DNA from: Phragmites australis
Lineage: Eukaryota > Streptophyta > Magnoliopsida > Poales > Poaceae
Direction of reading: 5' to 3'
Assembly (NCBI RefSeq): GCF_958298935.1
Contig: NC_084923.1
Coordinates: 1,428,501 to 1,492,500, forward strand
Length of the DNA: 64,000 nucleotides
Part shown: piece after piece, positions 23,025 through 33,780 of the stretch
Layout: every line of letters starts with the position of its first letter
How positions within the stretch are numbered: the stretch's first letter is position 1
The notes under the pieces: generated by a model
Told to the model about the DNA's origin: nothing
Databases searched by the model: none
Seen by the model: only the letters and a program-made list of their open reading frames with translations
Position numbers and translations under genes: made by a program

Positions 23025-23743
23025 TGTTAGCATGCAGTCATGCGGTGACCACGTCCCGTGGTTCTCCTCGTTTGTAGCTTATGCAGTTAGCTCATGTACT
23101 TGTATATGTATCTGTAACACTGATTAATACAAGGCGTGGTTGCAATCATTCTCATGCTTACATGGTATCAGCCATCTCCCGATCCTAAACTTTCGCTGCT
23201 CTTCCCATCGCCGCTATGAGTTCTTCTTCCTCCTCCTCCTCCTCCTCGTCGGACTCGGAAGTCGACTCCGGCCTGCGTCTTCCCAACACTGCCCAACTCC
23301 ACTCTGATCCCGCTCCTCCGACGGTGGTCCAGTCCATCAACATCCAGTCCAGGGTCCCCATCGTCTTGGACCTCAACGACGACAACTACACGGCCTGGGC
23401 ACGCGCGTTCTCCGCCGTGTTTGGCCAGTATGGCCTGGGGGACCACGTCAATGGCTCCCCACCCAAGGGGCGACTCCGACTGGGTGCAAAACGATTACAC
23501 CATTGTCTCTTGGCTCTACAACCGCGTCGCCCCCGACCTCCTCAGCGTCGTCTCCGACGACGAGGACTCTGCTTTCTCTCTGTGGCGTGGCATTCGCAAT
23601 CTGTTTCGCGACAATAGGTCGACACGTGCTGTCTACCTCAACGCCGAGTTTCGCCGCTTCTTCCAGGGCGATCTGTCCGTGCTCGCCTACTGCACTCGGA
23701 TGAAGTCCATGGCCGATCGCCTGGCCAATCTCTCATGCTTACA
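23025..23743 (+). mobile_element. Internally deleted Ty1/copia element (719 bp) with 5-bp target duplication
   Basis: A 138-bp LTR (23025-23162) starts TGTTAGCATGCAGTCA and ends CTCATGCTTACA. It is followed by the primer-binding site TGGTATCAGCC, complementary to initiator tRNA-Met. A gag fragment follows to about 23730. The element then ends with CTCATGCTTACA, the same words as the end of the LTR. The flanks are ACAGG (23020-23024) and ACAGG (23744-23748), and the uninterrupted site is preserved in duplicate copy A (22594-22598). The rest of gag, all of pol and most of the 3' LTR have been lost, probably through short homology (CAATC...TCTCATGCTTA). Confidence 0.9.
23216..23730 (+). pseudogene. 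Ty1/copia gag fragment
   Basis: The frame from 23216 starts with a poly-Ser stretch, then VPIVLDLNDDNYTAWARAF, the copia gag (UBN2-type) N-terminal signature. One frameshift near 23465 moves the reading to the 23421-23780 frame, which has FSLWRGIRNLFRDNRSTRAV and LNAEFRRFFQGDLSVLAYC as expected for gag helices. The frame ends where the internal deletion joins the 3' LTR remnant. No zinc knuckle remains. Confidence 0.85.
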
Positions 23744-23780
23744 ACAGGCACAGGCAAAACGTGCGATAGCACAAAGCTAA

Positions 23781-24034
23781 GGCCACTCCCAATACAGTTT
23801 TCTTAGATGTTTACTTAAATAAACAGATGATGTGATAAATAATTTAAAGATAAGAAAAAAAACTTATTCCTTACGAAACAACCTAGCTTTTTGAATCATT
23901 CTAGATGACTGAGACAATAAATTGTCTGAAGGTCTAAAAAACTAATAACACATTCATGCATTAGAGAGTTATTTTTTAATATCAATTTCGTATCTCTCAA
24001 ACATCACATAAAAAACAAGTTGGTAGGAGTGACC
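23781..24034. mobile_element. MITE with GGCCACTCC terminal inverted repeats
   Basis: It begins GGCCACTCCCAATAC and ends GTTGGTAGGAGTGACC, inverted at the last nine bases with one mismatch. The interior is AT-rich and has no ORF. A truncated copy (22631-about 22808) exists in the first tandem repeat unit. Flanking triplets TAA and AAA are compatible with a decayed 3-bp duplication of PIF/Harbinger type, but the superfamily is not certain. Confidence 0.65.
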
Positions 24035-24623
24035 AAAAGTTTTCTTTTCCTTCTTGATTATGTCTGTGAGTTTGTCCCACAAGAAGTCCGTACGGAGCAG
24101 CACTGAGCCGACGCACAAAACTTTGGTGCTCTTGCCTTATGGCATTTGTTTGTTATTGAGTTCACTGTTATAGATCTAAGGGAATTTATTTATCATTTTT
24201 AGTAAGGTATTATCACTCCAATAGAGTATAAAAAAGTTAAATATTCCCCTTGCCCTCCATTTCCACGACACTGGCAAAGAAAGATTCGTCGGCGTTTCGG
24301 AGTGAACTGGACCGGGACGTGCTTCCTGTTGATGCATCGAGTCCTCGGGGTCCCTGGGGCCTCATACTCAGCCTTCCCTGCGTTTTGCCCATGCGGTGCT
24401 GGACCGCTGGGGACTGGAGACCGACGAGAAAAGATGCGAAAACCATTTGGTTTCGGAAGGCAAGGTGCCAATGCACGGCGGCCTGCATACAATGCATTCG
24501 CTAAGCTCTGAGACGGACACGACGTGATGACACGATCCATCGACTACGAATGCTCCACTCGAGTCTCCAACATGCTTTGTCAGCAATGATGTTGATTTGT
24601 GGACTGTTGATGACTGGACTACT
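24035..24623. other. Anonymous sequence
   Basis: Contains short overlapping ORFs on both strands at 24200-24540 in a locally GC-rich patch. None resembles a known domain and none has splice context that I can support. Confidence 0.3.
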
Positions 24624-25249
24624 GAGAGCATCTATAGCAGACGCGGTATCCAACTTGGTATCGCCATTTTTCGCTATGGTCGGAGAAAACAAGCTCCCAG
24701 CAGCAGTATCGCCATCCCTATTCATTTATCATCACGTGAGAGAGGATTACCAAATTTGGCTGGTGCGCGTGCCTCGCTTCCGGAGACGAGAGATAAGACC
24801 AGCAAGTTAGCATTTCACTTGGAAACTTCATTTCTTCTATCCTCTTTTATAAATTTAAAAGATAATTATATAGAGCTTCTAAAATCATACCGATTTTTTA
24901 TTTATAAAATAAATAAAAAGAATACATTTTAACCGGTTCCAACTGATGTATATACGAGAAGGACAAGGCAGAAGGGTCCTATTTATCACGGTTAACACTA
25001 AAATCGAACAGAGTGATATATTTTTCAACAATAGACATCTTTTCGGTGGTATTAAAGTGTATCGGATTAGTTTGGTGTTCGTTTTCTAAAACTATCACCT
25101 TTTAATGTCACTGAACCAATTTTGCTAATAGAATATAAAGAGTATGATTTGGCTAGTCTGCTGAAATATATAGAAATATAAAGAAAAAACCTTCTGTAGT
25201 GGATAGATATAGATAATAAAATTTCGCTATTCCGTTGGAGATACTCTGA
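24624..25249. mobile_element. MITE-like element with GAGAGCATCT / AGATACTCTG ends
   Basis: The left end reads GAGAGCATCTATAGCAGACG. The right end, reversed, reads CAGAGTATCTCCAACGGAAT. The two match at 8 of the first 10 bases, in the style of common grass MITEs (GAGCATCTCCAAC). The interior is AT-rich, with the transition from GC-richer to AT-rich at about 24800. A target-site duplication was not resolved. Confidence 0.45.
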
Positions 25250-26158
25250 GTCGTCATAACGCTGGATATCTGGATATGCATGTCGATCATTCATTGAACG
25301 CGTAAGTTAGCTGGAGTATTTGGATATGTATACACGCGTATGAGGCGAGATAATATCTCTCTCTCTCTTATTAAAAAATAGATAGATATGATGGATGGTC
25401 TGCAAACCACGTGTCCATGAGTAGGCACCGCCGAAAGATTTTGACTGCTAAAGGCTACCGACCCCGTCGGCAAACCCGCGTGGAAGGTTGCAATCCTAAT
25501 CGCCACAATTGCTGTTAGCTATGCGTTCTTTTAGCTGGGGAAACGACTGAACTTACCTGCCAACCTTTGAAAATAACCTCTGTTCCATCTCTTTTTCGTA
25601 CATATACCGAAAATAAGCTCCAAAGTTGCAGCATGGGGATGGTAGCTCTATGGACTCAATATTTACCATCTGAGACGCTTTCAAAAGCTTGATCAGATTC
25701 ACATATAGTGTCGACATGATATATATATGAGCCATTTGGGTATGACATACAATCCAACAAAGTTTTGTCAAAGCAACCGCAAAATTCAGGATAGTAAATT
25801 TGGATGTCACTGTTTTGAGAAGCTTCCGGCTAACATACCAACGGACCTAAACAAGTATTTAAGTTCCCTCATTATTGTTAGCAATGCATCCGCCGCATGC
25901 TAACACCTACTACTAATCACTCCCATATATCTATAGCAAAAAGAAAATGCCAACTTTGTTTATACACGATGACGAGGCGCCTACAGCTCAGCATGAGGTA
26001 CGTGTTCGTTCCTCTTATTTTATTGGATTCAGAAGAAGCTAGTCAAGCAAAATAATGCTGATATGTATGATTGCTCGATGGAGGAGGGTACATATATGAA
26101 GACATGATCATGTCTTCACGAGCGGATCATAGTGGGGCAGAGGAGGCTCAAACCCCTT
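25250..26158. other. Anonymous AT-rich intergenic sequence
   Basis: No coding block, terminal inverted repeat or LTR was recognised. A TC/AG microsatellite lies near 25353-25368. Confidence 0.35.
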
Positions 26159-26166
26159 GTCTGTAC

Positions 26167-26407
26167 AAGGTTTCAAAATTCGATTCAAGATGGAATATCG
26201 AGGTCCGGCAATTTGTTCGTTATTCGCGATTTTTGACAATAATTTGATGAAATTTAGTATAAATCGGTCGGATTTTTTAAAAATTTTAATTTTTAAAAAA
26301 TTTGAATTTGAATTTAATCGAAAACCGATCAACTTCTGAATACGAATCGCAGCGAATTGATCGATAACCATAAATATCGAGCGGTTAACAATGCATTTTG
26401 AACCCTG
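26167..26407. mobile_element. hAT-type MITE (241 bp) with 8-bp target duplication
   Basis: The left end AAGGTTTCAAAATTCG pairs with the reversed right end CAGGGTTCAAAATGCA. The flanking octamers GTCTGTAC (26159-26166) and GTCTGGAC (26408-26415) match at 7 of 8 bases. The interior is AT-rich and partly self-complementary (about 26270-26310). No ORF belongs to it. Confidence 0.65.
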
Positions 26408-26864
26408 GTCTGGACACACCTGTGAGCTCCTGAGGCTTCTTTAATTTTGTTGGTATGATTGAGAGAAAAATAAGAGAATAAAAAGAGGAGGAGAAAACGA
26501 AGAGAAGGGAGAACCTGAGTACCTGACACACAGATTCGCTTACGCATGTCTTGTTTCCTCTCTGCTGTGTACTCACCGTTGCAATCTCCATGTTGCATCA
26601 TTGGAGAGAGAGAGAGAGATCCTCTCACGTCACACCCTGTGAAATTTGGTTGTCTGCACCACACGTCCTCCGTGTTGCTGTATTCGTACGTAACGACTGA
26701 GGTGAGGTAGAGTGCACGCGCAGTGTTGCAATCTCCAATACAAGTGTGAATACCTTTAAATTTTTTTAAAAAAATACAAGCGTGAGTTAGTAAAAGACGC
26801 GTTGACGTCATAGAACTAGCTTAACCCTCAAGATTTTGGACGCTAGCCGGTACCTTGATTATTA

Positions 26865-27114
26865 CTCGCTCTAGTCCGGAAAAACAAGTGTCGTTTTGAT
26901 ATGATATAGTATCTAATATAATTTTAACTATTACTTTTTATTATAATATATATAAGATATTAAAAATATATTATTATACAAATATTTTTAAGATAAATAT
27001 ATCTTTTTCATTGTTAATATCCAACTTCAATATATAAAAAATAATTTATAGCTAAAGTTTAAAACAACTGATTGCATATAACCCAAAACGATATTTATTT
27101 TAGATTTGAGAGAG
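26865..27114. mobile_element. Stowaway MITE (Tc1/mariner type), 250 bp, TA target
   Basis: It begins CTCGCTCTAGTCCGGAAAAA after a TA and ends ATTTTAGATTTGAGAG before a TA. Reversed, the right end reads CTCTCAAATCTAAAATAAAT. Both resemble the Stowaway consensus CTCCCTCCGTCCC. Length, AT-richness and the TA target all fit. The many differences between the two ends show it is old. Confidence 0.75.
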
Positions 27115-28100
27115 TATTTCTTCAGCACTGGACTTGTTTTTTTTTATTTATGCTCTTCCTTTTTTTTAAAGGCCCTATGTCCTAAATACATATACAACCA
27201 GTCAATAAATTTATTGTCTATAGTGTGAATTTCGCAAAGCTGGTGTTTCTTTGATTTATTTATACTCTTTGCCCGCTTGCCTCAACCTGCCTGGCCCAAG
27301 CACGGCTATCATATACCATGTCCAGCCTTGAGGATCCTTGTCTTCATCTATGTCCCTTGTCACCGATCCACCACATGCGGCTTGTCGGTTGTGCCTTGCA
27401 TGCAATGTACCTAACACCACAGCCTCAAGCAGCATATATAACAACAAATTTTTTGTTTGATTTCTGAATTTCCCTAATGATTTCAGTCAAGCATAACTCC
27501 TCATAAGCCTATTGCCGCAACCAACGGTGCACGGCCCAAGTTCATCTCCTATGTCCTGCCATACCGATCCATTGCATCATTAGTCTTCCTTGTCACTACT
27601 GAAGGTTGTAACTCTATCATCTACAGTCAGCGAGTTGTGACTTGTCCTGAAGCCCTAATACCAAAAGCTCATGTAGCATAGCACCATACCTTTAAGCACC
27701 ATCCACCGTTGAGGAGCCTAACATGATCACGCAGGTGGGCTTATTCAATATTTGAGTCGTAGATTTGTAGCTCCCAATCCCCATTACCTTTGCTCAGCTT
27801 CAGCTTCTAGGCGTCGTTCGCTGGCCTCTACTTCGCTCTGCACTCCATTGTCGGGCTCCACTCCCATTCCACCACCACCTCCAAATCCAATTTGCGGTAG
27901 GCCGTAGTTCAGCCGCTCGCGTCGCCTCTGGTTTCCTCCAACGGTACAGGGCAAGAGCAAAACCAACAAGTAGTGGAGGAGCTAGTCTAGTCACCCCACT
28001 GCCATGCCACCTAGACAACGTGCTATGCGACATGTCTTGGCCACGATTCGGTGCATTGTTTGGAACCCGGCATACCAACAATCACCACGTGAAGTCTAGT
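27115..28100. repeat. Intergenic DNA with a segment repeated at 29030-29125
   Basis: About 100 bp at 27400-27505 (CAATGTACCTAAC, then TTTGTTTGATTTCTGAATTT, then CAAGCATAACTCCTCAT) recurs in diverged form and the same orientation at 29030-29125. The intervening DNA holds a copia gag relic. No ORF in this stretch shows a recognisable domain. Confidence 0.45.
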
Positions 28101-28960
28101 GCAGCTATAACCACTGCTAATTCTTTTTACAATTGGTTGTAACAAACTTGGCATGTAATCAGCGATAGCTTAGCATTCTATTGCTCATGTATTGCTATAT
28201 ATTCGGACTCCATCTATCAGTAAAATCAAGGCGTGTGTTGCCATATGCATACACGTTTTCATGGTACCAGGCGCAGGCAAATCCTACTGCTTCCGCCAAC
28301 CTCCACTCTAATCAGATCGCCGAAATCCCTCCACCAATCACCACCTACATGACCGGTCCCTCCGTTGAGGAACTTGCTGACGCTGTAGTAGCCGCCAAAG
28401 CCGCCGTTGCAACAATCAAATCCCTGTGCCGATCACATTAGACCTCCACGCCACCAACTTCGCGAAATGGCGTAGCCTCTTCCAAATCACCCTGCAAAGT
28501 ATGCCCTGGAAGACCACATCCAAGGCGCGTCCGTGTCGCCCGATGCCACATGGTCGCGTCTCGATGCCACGGTGCTCACAAGACTCTACAACTCCATCGT
28601 GCCAGAGATTCTTGAGATTACGATGGACAACAATCACAATGCTGCCGTTGTTTGGGAGAAGATCCTTGACTTGTTTCAAAACAACAAAGAGAGCCATGCA
28701 CTTTACCATGAAGGGAGTTCAAGAACTATGTTCAAGGCGATCTCTCTGTCAATGACTATTTCTGCAAGATGAAGACCTCCGCCGATGCACTAGCAGACAT
28801 CGATCAATCCGTCACCGACAAGACTCTCGTTCTCAACACAGTCCATGGTTTGATGATAAGTTTGCTCATCTCTGACCCGTCTTTGTGCCCAGTGTCCGTT
28901 CTCATTGTTCATCAATGTTCGTACCACTCTCCTCAGAGGAAATCCAAAGAGAGCCATATT
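28100..28960 (+). pseudogene. Ty1/copia relic: LTR end, primer-binding site and gag fragment
   Basis: Before 28263 the sequence is LTR-like, ending CACGTTTTCA, and is followed by TGGTACCAGGCG, a copia primer-binding site. The gag appears in pieces across frames: an N-terminal helix (VEELADAVVAAKAAVATIKS, 28350-28420), ITLDLHATNFAKWRSLF (28430-28480), TVLTRLYNSIVPEILEITMD (28570-28630) and VVWEKILDLFQNNKESHALY (28645-28705). It then breaks up near 28860. At least two frameshifts are needed to read it. Protease and the rest of pol are missing. The 5' LTR boundary could not be set. Confidence 0.75.
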
Positions 28961-30371
28961 TGACTAAAATCCACAACCCTCCTCTTTGGGACCTCTGGCA
29001 AACTTAGACGTGTCAAAATTAGGCACGAACCAAACATGTACCTAACGCTATGACCAGCAACAAATCTTTTTGTCTGATTTCTAGATTTCTCTATGGATTT
29101 TAGTCAAACATGGCTCCTCATCTCACCTCTTTTAAGTCTGGGTCCCACAAACAATTAAAAAATAATTTTGCTCTTCTCTCCCAAGCATGGCTCCTCACGT
29201 AGGTTCTCCTCAACATTCTCTCTTCCCCGCTCTTTCCTTGAAGCCACCACCTCAATCCACAGCGATTTCGCTGCCGGTGACTACAAACAGGTTCCTCGTG
29301 CTTCCCCACTTCCATTTCTTCCTTTCACTCTCTCTATTTGTGCAAGATTTGAAGCCCTTTTGGGAATGTTAAGGATGAAGGCTACCGCCCAGGTCGTTCG
29401 AGTTCGTAATTGCCGTCACCGAACTACCAACCCCAAGCCCACATGCGCGATCTCCCTCACCAAGATCCCATCGATGGCGTTTGCAAGCTTGGTGAGGTGG
29501 TGGTGGCATCTCCATGATCGGTGGCAGCGTGCAACGTCCCCATCGTCATGTGGAAGCTAGGGTTTGCAAATTCATACAATATTGAGCGAAATTCGCAAAT
29601 TTGTAGGATAGAATATCGCAAACTACCTAATCAGAGAGCATGAATGATTGTGGAAGCTAAATTTAAAATTTAAATCGTCCTAATCAAATATTTGATTTAT
29701 TCATAAAATTCAGTTCAGGACCTACTACTATCACGTCATTAAAAATGATGTATAGAAAAATTGAACGTTGGATTGCACTAATTTTTTTACTGTATAAACT
29801 AGATAATCATACAAAACTATACCCATAGGAATCACATCGATGAGATCTCTGTAACTAAAGATATAAAATTCGCAAACAGATGGTAACAAATTGTAACGAA
29901 AATAGATCAAACATAAATATTGCAAAAATTACTAAAATTCGACCAACTAATTTTTTCAGAGAGTTGCCTTAATAATTGATGATGATTTTAAATGAATCAA
30001 ATTAATACAAATCATGAGGATCAATGATCCATCAAAAATCATCACGAAAAGATGAACACAAAAGGCACATAAAGAAACTTACAAAGTTTGTACTTTATTG
30101 TATAGATAAGTTACAAAGTACCTCTCAAAGTATCCATAAAAGTTTCATCGCAAAATCCTAATTTTCATCTTATTTTCTCTCTACAAAATAGATCGGTCTG
30201 TTCTAAAACTCTCGCGTACTGTCCTCTCACCAGTCACCACCGATCGGCACAGTACGTACATATTTATACCCAGCTGGCCAAACCGATCACAACTTCCGCC
30301 TGGGCCACATGGCCTCAACCTGGGCCGCACCGCAGCTGAGCTGAACTGGCCTGCTGCCTCCAGTGCGCGTG
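28961..30371. other. Anonymous intergenic sequence
   Basis: Includes the second copy of the 27400-27505 repeat at 29030-29125. A 130-codon plus-strand ORF at 29168-29560 has biased, low-information composition, no domain and no splice context; I regard it as chance. From 29580 to 30180 the sequence is AT-rich without signals. Confidence 0.35.
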
Positions 30372-30379
30372 CCTGTGTG

Positions 30380-31137
30380 TAGGATGAAAACGAAACGATA
30401 TATATCGGGTTTGTTTTCGAAGAGTTTTGATTGTAGCAATCGGAAATGATATATTGAAGAAATAAAAATGGAAATGGTATTATATCCCGAAAATAGAAGT
30501 GGAAATGATTTTGGACTCTTCCGATCGTTTCCATTTTTCCGTATTTAACCGGTAATTATCGTATTTTAAGCTCGATAATTACCGTTTTTCACCCTCATAT
30601 CTGAAGGCCCACATCCACAAATAGCCCAACCATATAAATCTATGTCAAGTCTAAACTATTATATATCTATGTTAAATCTGAACTAAAAACTATATGTAAT
30701 ATGTCTATCTCGTTGGATGTTAGCATGTTACGATATTTTAGTGTTTGGTTGTATACTTCAGTACTTATGTGTGTGGTTGGCCTGTCATAAGTCGAATATG
30801 CATGGTATTATTACTTAAGTTAAACATTTGATATTATCCTTATAATGTGTTTGTGTGTAATCATCGATCAATTGACTTGATCCTATACATAGTGTATGGG
30901 CGTGATTGCGTGATTGCGAGTAGCGTTACGCCAGTGTTTATCGTTCTATAATTTCGATTCCCGATCGATATCGGCTTGTTTCCGTTCTGACAATATCGTT
31001 ATCAATGTTCCCGTAATATCGACACCGTATTCGTTTTCGGTACTATCGTTTTCGATTTCGCTTTCGAGAAAAAAAAATATGTGAAAGTGGAAATGATGAA
31101 AGCTTCTTCCGATCGTTTCTGATTGTTTTTATCCCTA
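30380..31137. mobile_element. Non-autonomous hAT element (758 bp) with 8-bp target duplication
   Basis: The left end reads TAGGATGAAAACGAAACG. The right end, reversed, reads TAGGGATAAAAACAATCA. The flanking octamers CCTGTGTG (30372-30379) and CCAGTGTG (31138-31145) match at 7 of 8 bases. Subterminal regions are rich in CCGATCG, CGTTTCC and CGATA-type motifs on both sides (TTCCGATCGTTTCCATTT near 30518, TTCCGATCGTTTCTGATT near 31107), a pattern of transposase-binding repeats. No transposase ORF. Confidence 0.75.
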
Positions 31138-31145
31138 CCAGTGTG

Positions 31146-33780
31146 CGACCGCTCTCAGCTCCACATGAACAGTAGGAACGACGTTAGTGATTACAGAATG
31201 AATATGTCTTAATAAATCTATTTAAAATTGATAACTTTTTTCTATTTAGATCACTTAACACATCTTAAAACTTTTAAAAAATAAAAATAGAAATAAGTTT
31301 TAACATGAGAAAATCGACGTAACATGACTCCGCAAATGATATATGAATCATATGTTCCATTTAAGATCAATCTATATATCTTAGCACTCGAAATATCACA
31401 ACTTACAGAAAAACAAGAAAAGATAAATACCGAACAACGAAATTCTTCAAGTTAATTGTCTAGAGGTAAAAAAATTCAAGACCTCATCATATAAGCATGT
31501 GTATATGAATTTTATGCATCTAGCAACAAGAAGAATGATCTCACAAGGTGCTAAAATTTCAACCAAAAAACGCAAGCAGATAGTAAAACTTGCAAATTTG
31601 CAAATGAACCAATAGAGGAAAACTAGAAGGAGGTGAGTACAGTAACATGAAGAAAAATAAACTTCATTGTAGCAGATGTCAGCCCTATTTTAAGCAGATT
31701 AAAAAAAATTCTTACAAAGTATTCACCTAATACATAGGCTAAGCACTCCACTTCATCTCATCTAAAATCCTAGCATAAAACTCTCATATGGATGACATAA
31801 GGGGCTCAAAATAGCTGGTTCATCTTCTCCTATAGTCCTACATATTTATTTATAAGACTAGAAAATTTGACTCATAAGTTTTCTAATTTTTTCTAAAATA
31901 CTCTTATCTTGTAGTATACTCCTATATATCATCGAAGATATTTTTAGTCAATTTTCTTCTCGATTCATCGGACGGCCACATCGCCTTCACGACTTAGCTT
32001 CGCCTCAATACAAGCTTTAAGATGGTGCAATATACTCCTCTAATCATTTCACGGTTTTAAGGCCAAACTGCAAAATCGTAGCACGCTTCTCAAAACGTGA
32101 CTCATCACTTGCTTACGTCTTAAGCAAACACTCCGACGTCCACGCGTGGTCTTCATCTTGCAATAATGACCGGCAGCAAGTCTCTTCCGCTCCCAATCCC
32201 TCATATCATCTTGTCATTTGCACCGACATTCTTTTTGCTTGTCTTTGTCAACATACCGTCTCCATCCGTATTTCATACTTTGCTTGACCTCCACATGTTC
32301 AACTAGGATCACTCTTGACTCCGCTTGGCCTACTTGATCGTCTGGCACTAAGCACTCTATTTGACCTCGATTATTCCACTATTAATTGTCAAGTTACATT
32401 CATCACCTGCACACAATTAGACAAGCAAACACATATCTCTAACTTTAATTTTAGTTAATCCATAATCATCAGCTCAAATAAAATCTAAAATCAATTCAAA
32501 TCACATCAAAATTCATACAAAACTAAAAATCATCGAATAAAATAAATACCAATATCAATCACTTATTACAAATAAACTAAAAAAATATTTCAACTTATTT
32601 TTTCACGAACCTCTTCGGCAGCCCACATACGAGCACCAGCTGCCAGCTTCCTCCAGAGCCCAGCATGCTAGCACACGGCTTCGCATTAATCCAAGCCATG
32701 TACACTCCATACATTACACTTCTTTATTCCATACACATACATACATATAGAATAATTCATTCGCTCTATACGTAATGACGCTCTACACCACAGATCACGT
32801 CTTTTGGTGTAATTCTCTATCACACCGTAGCTTGTATAACTTTTGTGTGCGTCTCATAGTGTGATCTACTTTACATACACCGCTCCTTAGCTTGAACTTC
32901 TTATGTGACCGCCTGATCGTCTTGATTTTAGTTCCTCATTAAACCTAGTTTATTATTGACCACGTCCGCCTTTAAGACAACACCTGCACATGAATAAAAT
33001 TAACACATAATTCCGAGCACAAAATTTATAAACTTAACTCACATCAATCTGTACAACACCATTCACATAAATATGTTGCACACATCAAAGACACAAATAT
33101 AACCGTATTATCACGAGCATTATCATCACATGCATGTCAACACATGCACATCTATAACTATACTGCCACGAACATATCAAGCATATCATCGCATACATAT
33201 TACTTTGCGCCTTTCGCTAATGTCACAATTATGCTAATTATGCATTTATCAATTTTTTAGCACATGATCTCACAAAATTTGGATCAATTTGGTGCGATTG
33301 AAACGGTAAACTGTTTTCTAATTTGGTACAATTTGGAAATATTGAAATTTGAATCGAAAAATATGAAAAAATCTGGGAAATTTCTATAAATAGTATGATC
33401 ATGGTAATACTATCTGACATCAAAATTTGTTGAATTGTTTTTGATTTATATGCATTTTGGTGCAATTCTACAATTTTTGACGAAAATCGCTCGGTTTTGT
33501 CTCAAACCGAGTAGTTTTCGACAAAACTGACCGGTTTTTAAGTCGGCAGCTTTCCAAAAGAAATGATTGGTTTTTGATCAAATTTGCTCGGTTTTTAGTG
33601 GAATTCAACCGATTTTCATTCTCAGTTCAATCTAAACCAGCAGTTGGATTCAAATTTTGGTATGTAAATTTTCTTTGAATTTTGTCGAATACGGCTTGAA
33701 TTTTGTGATCTTTGTTAATTCGCTGAGGTTTGCATTCAGAACTTTGAATGGTTTTGTAAACTTGGTGGAAGCCCAACTGC
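31146..33780. other. Long anonymous AT-rich tract, probably old transposon DNA
   Basis: No ORF longer than 75 codons and no domain. The part at 31950-32960 is rich in CTT/CAT and short Cys/Thr/Leu-like codons on the plus strand, as in non-coding parts of large grass transposons, but I cannot place it. From 33240 to 33720 there are repeated phrases such as GACCGGTTTTTAAG, CTCGGTTTTT and CCGATTTTC in the style of a degenerate repeat. Confidence 0.35.

Larger units (their letters stand above)
22391..23955. repeat. 420-bp tandem duplication; second copy split by a copia element
   Basis: Copy A (22391-22810) and copy B (22811-23024 plus 23749-about 23955) begin with the same words GAGTGAACGCGTCCACAAAA and stay alignable through GCGATATCTCCTAGAC, ACAGGCACAGGCAAAACGTG and into a MITE with GGCCACTCC ends. 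The copies differ at many positions, so the duplication is not recent. Copy A breaks off inside the MITE where copy B begins. The copia derivative at 23025-23743 sits in copy B only, so duplication came first. Confidence 0.85.

Noticed and set aside
24199..24540. 113-codon minus-strand ORF
   Set aside because: Overlapped by similar-sized ORFs on both strands; looks like GC-rich chance coding.
29168..29560. 130-codon plus-strand ORF
   Set aside because: Biased composition and no similarity to any family I know; no promoter or splice evidence.
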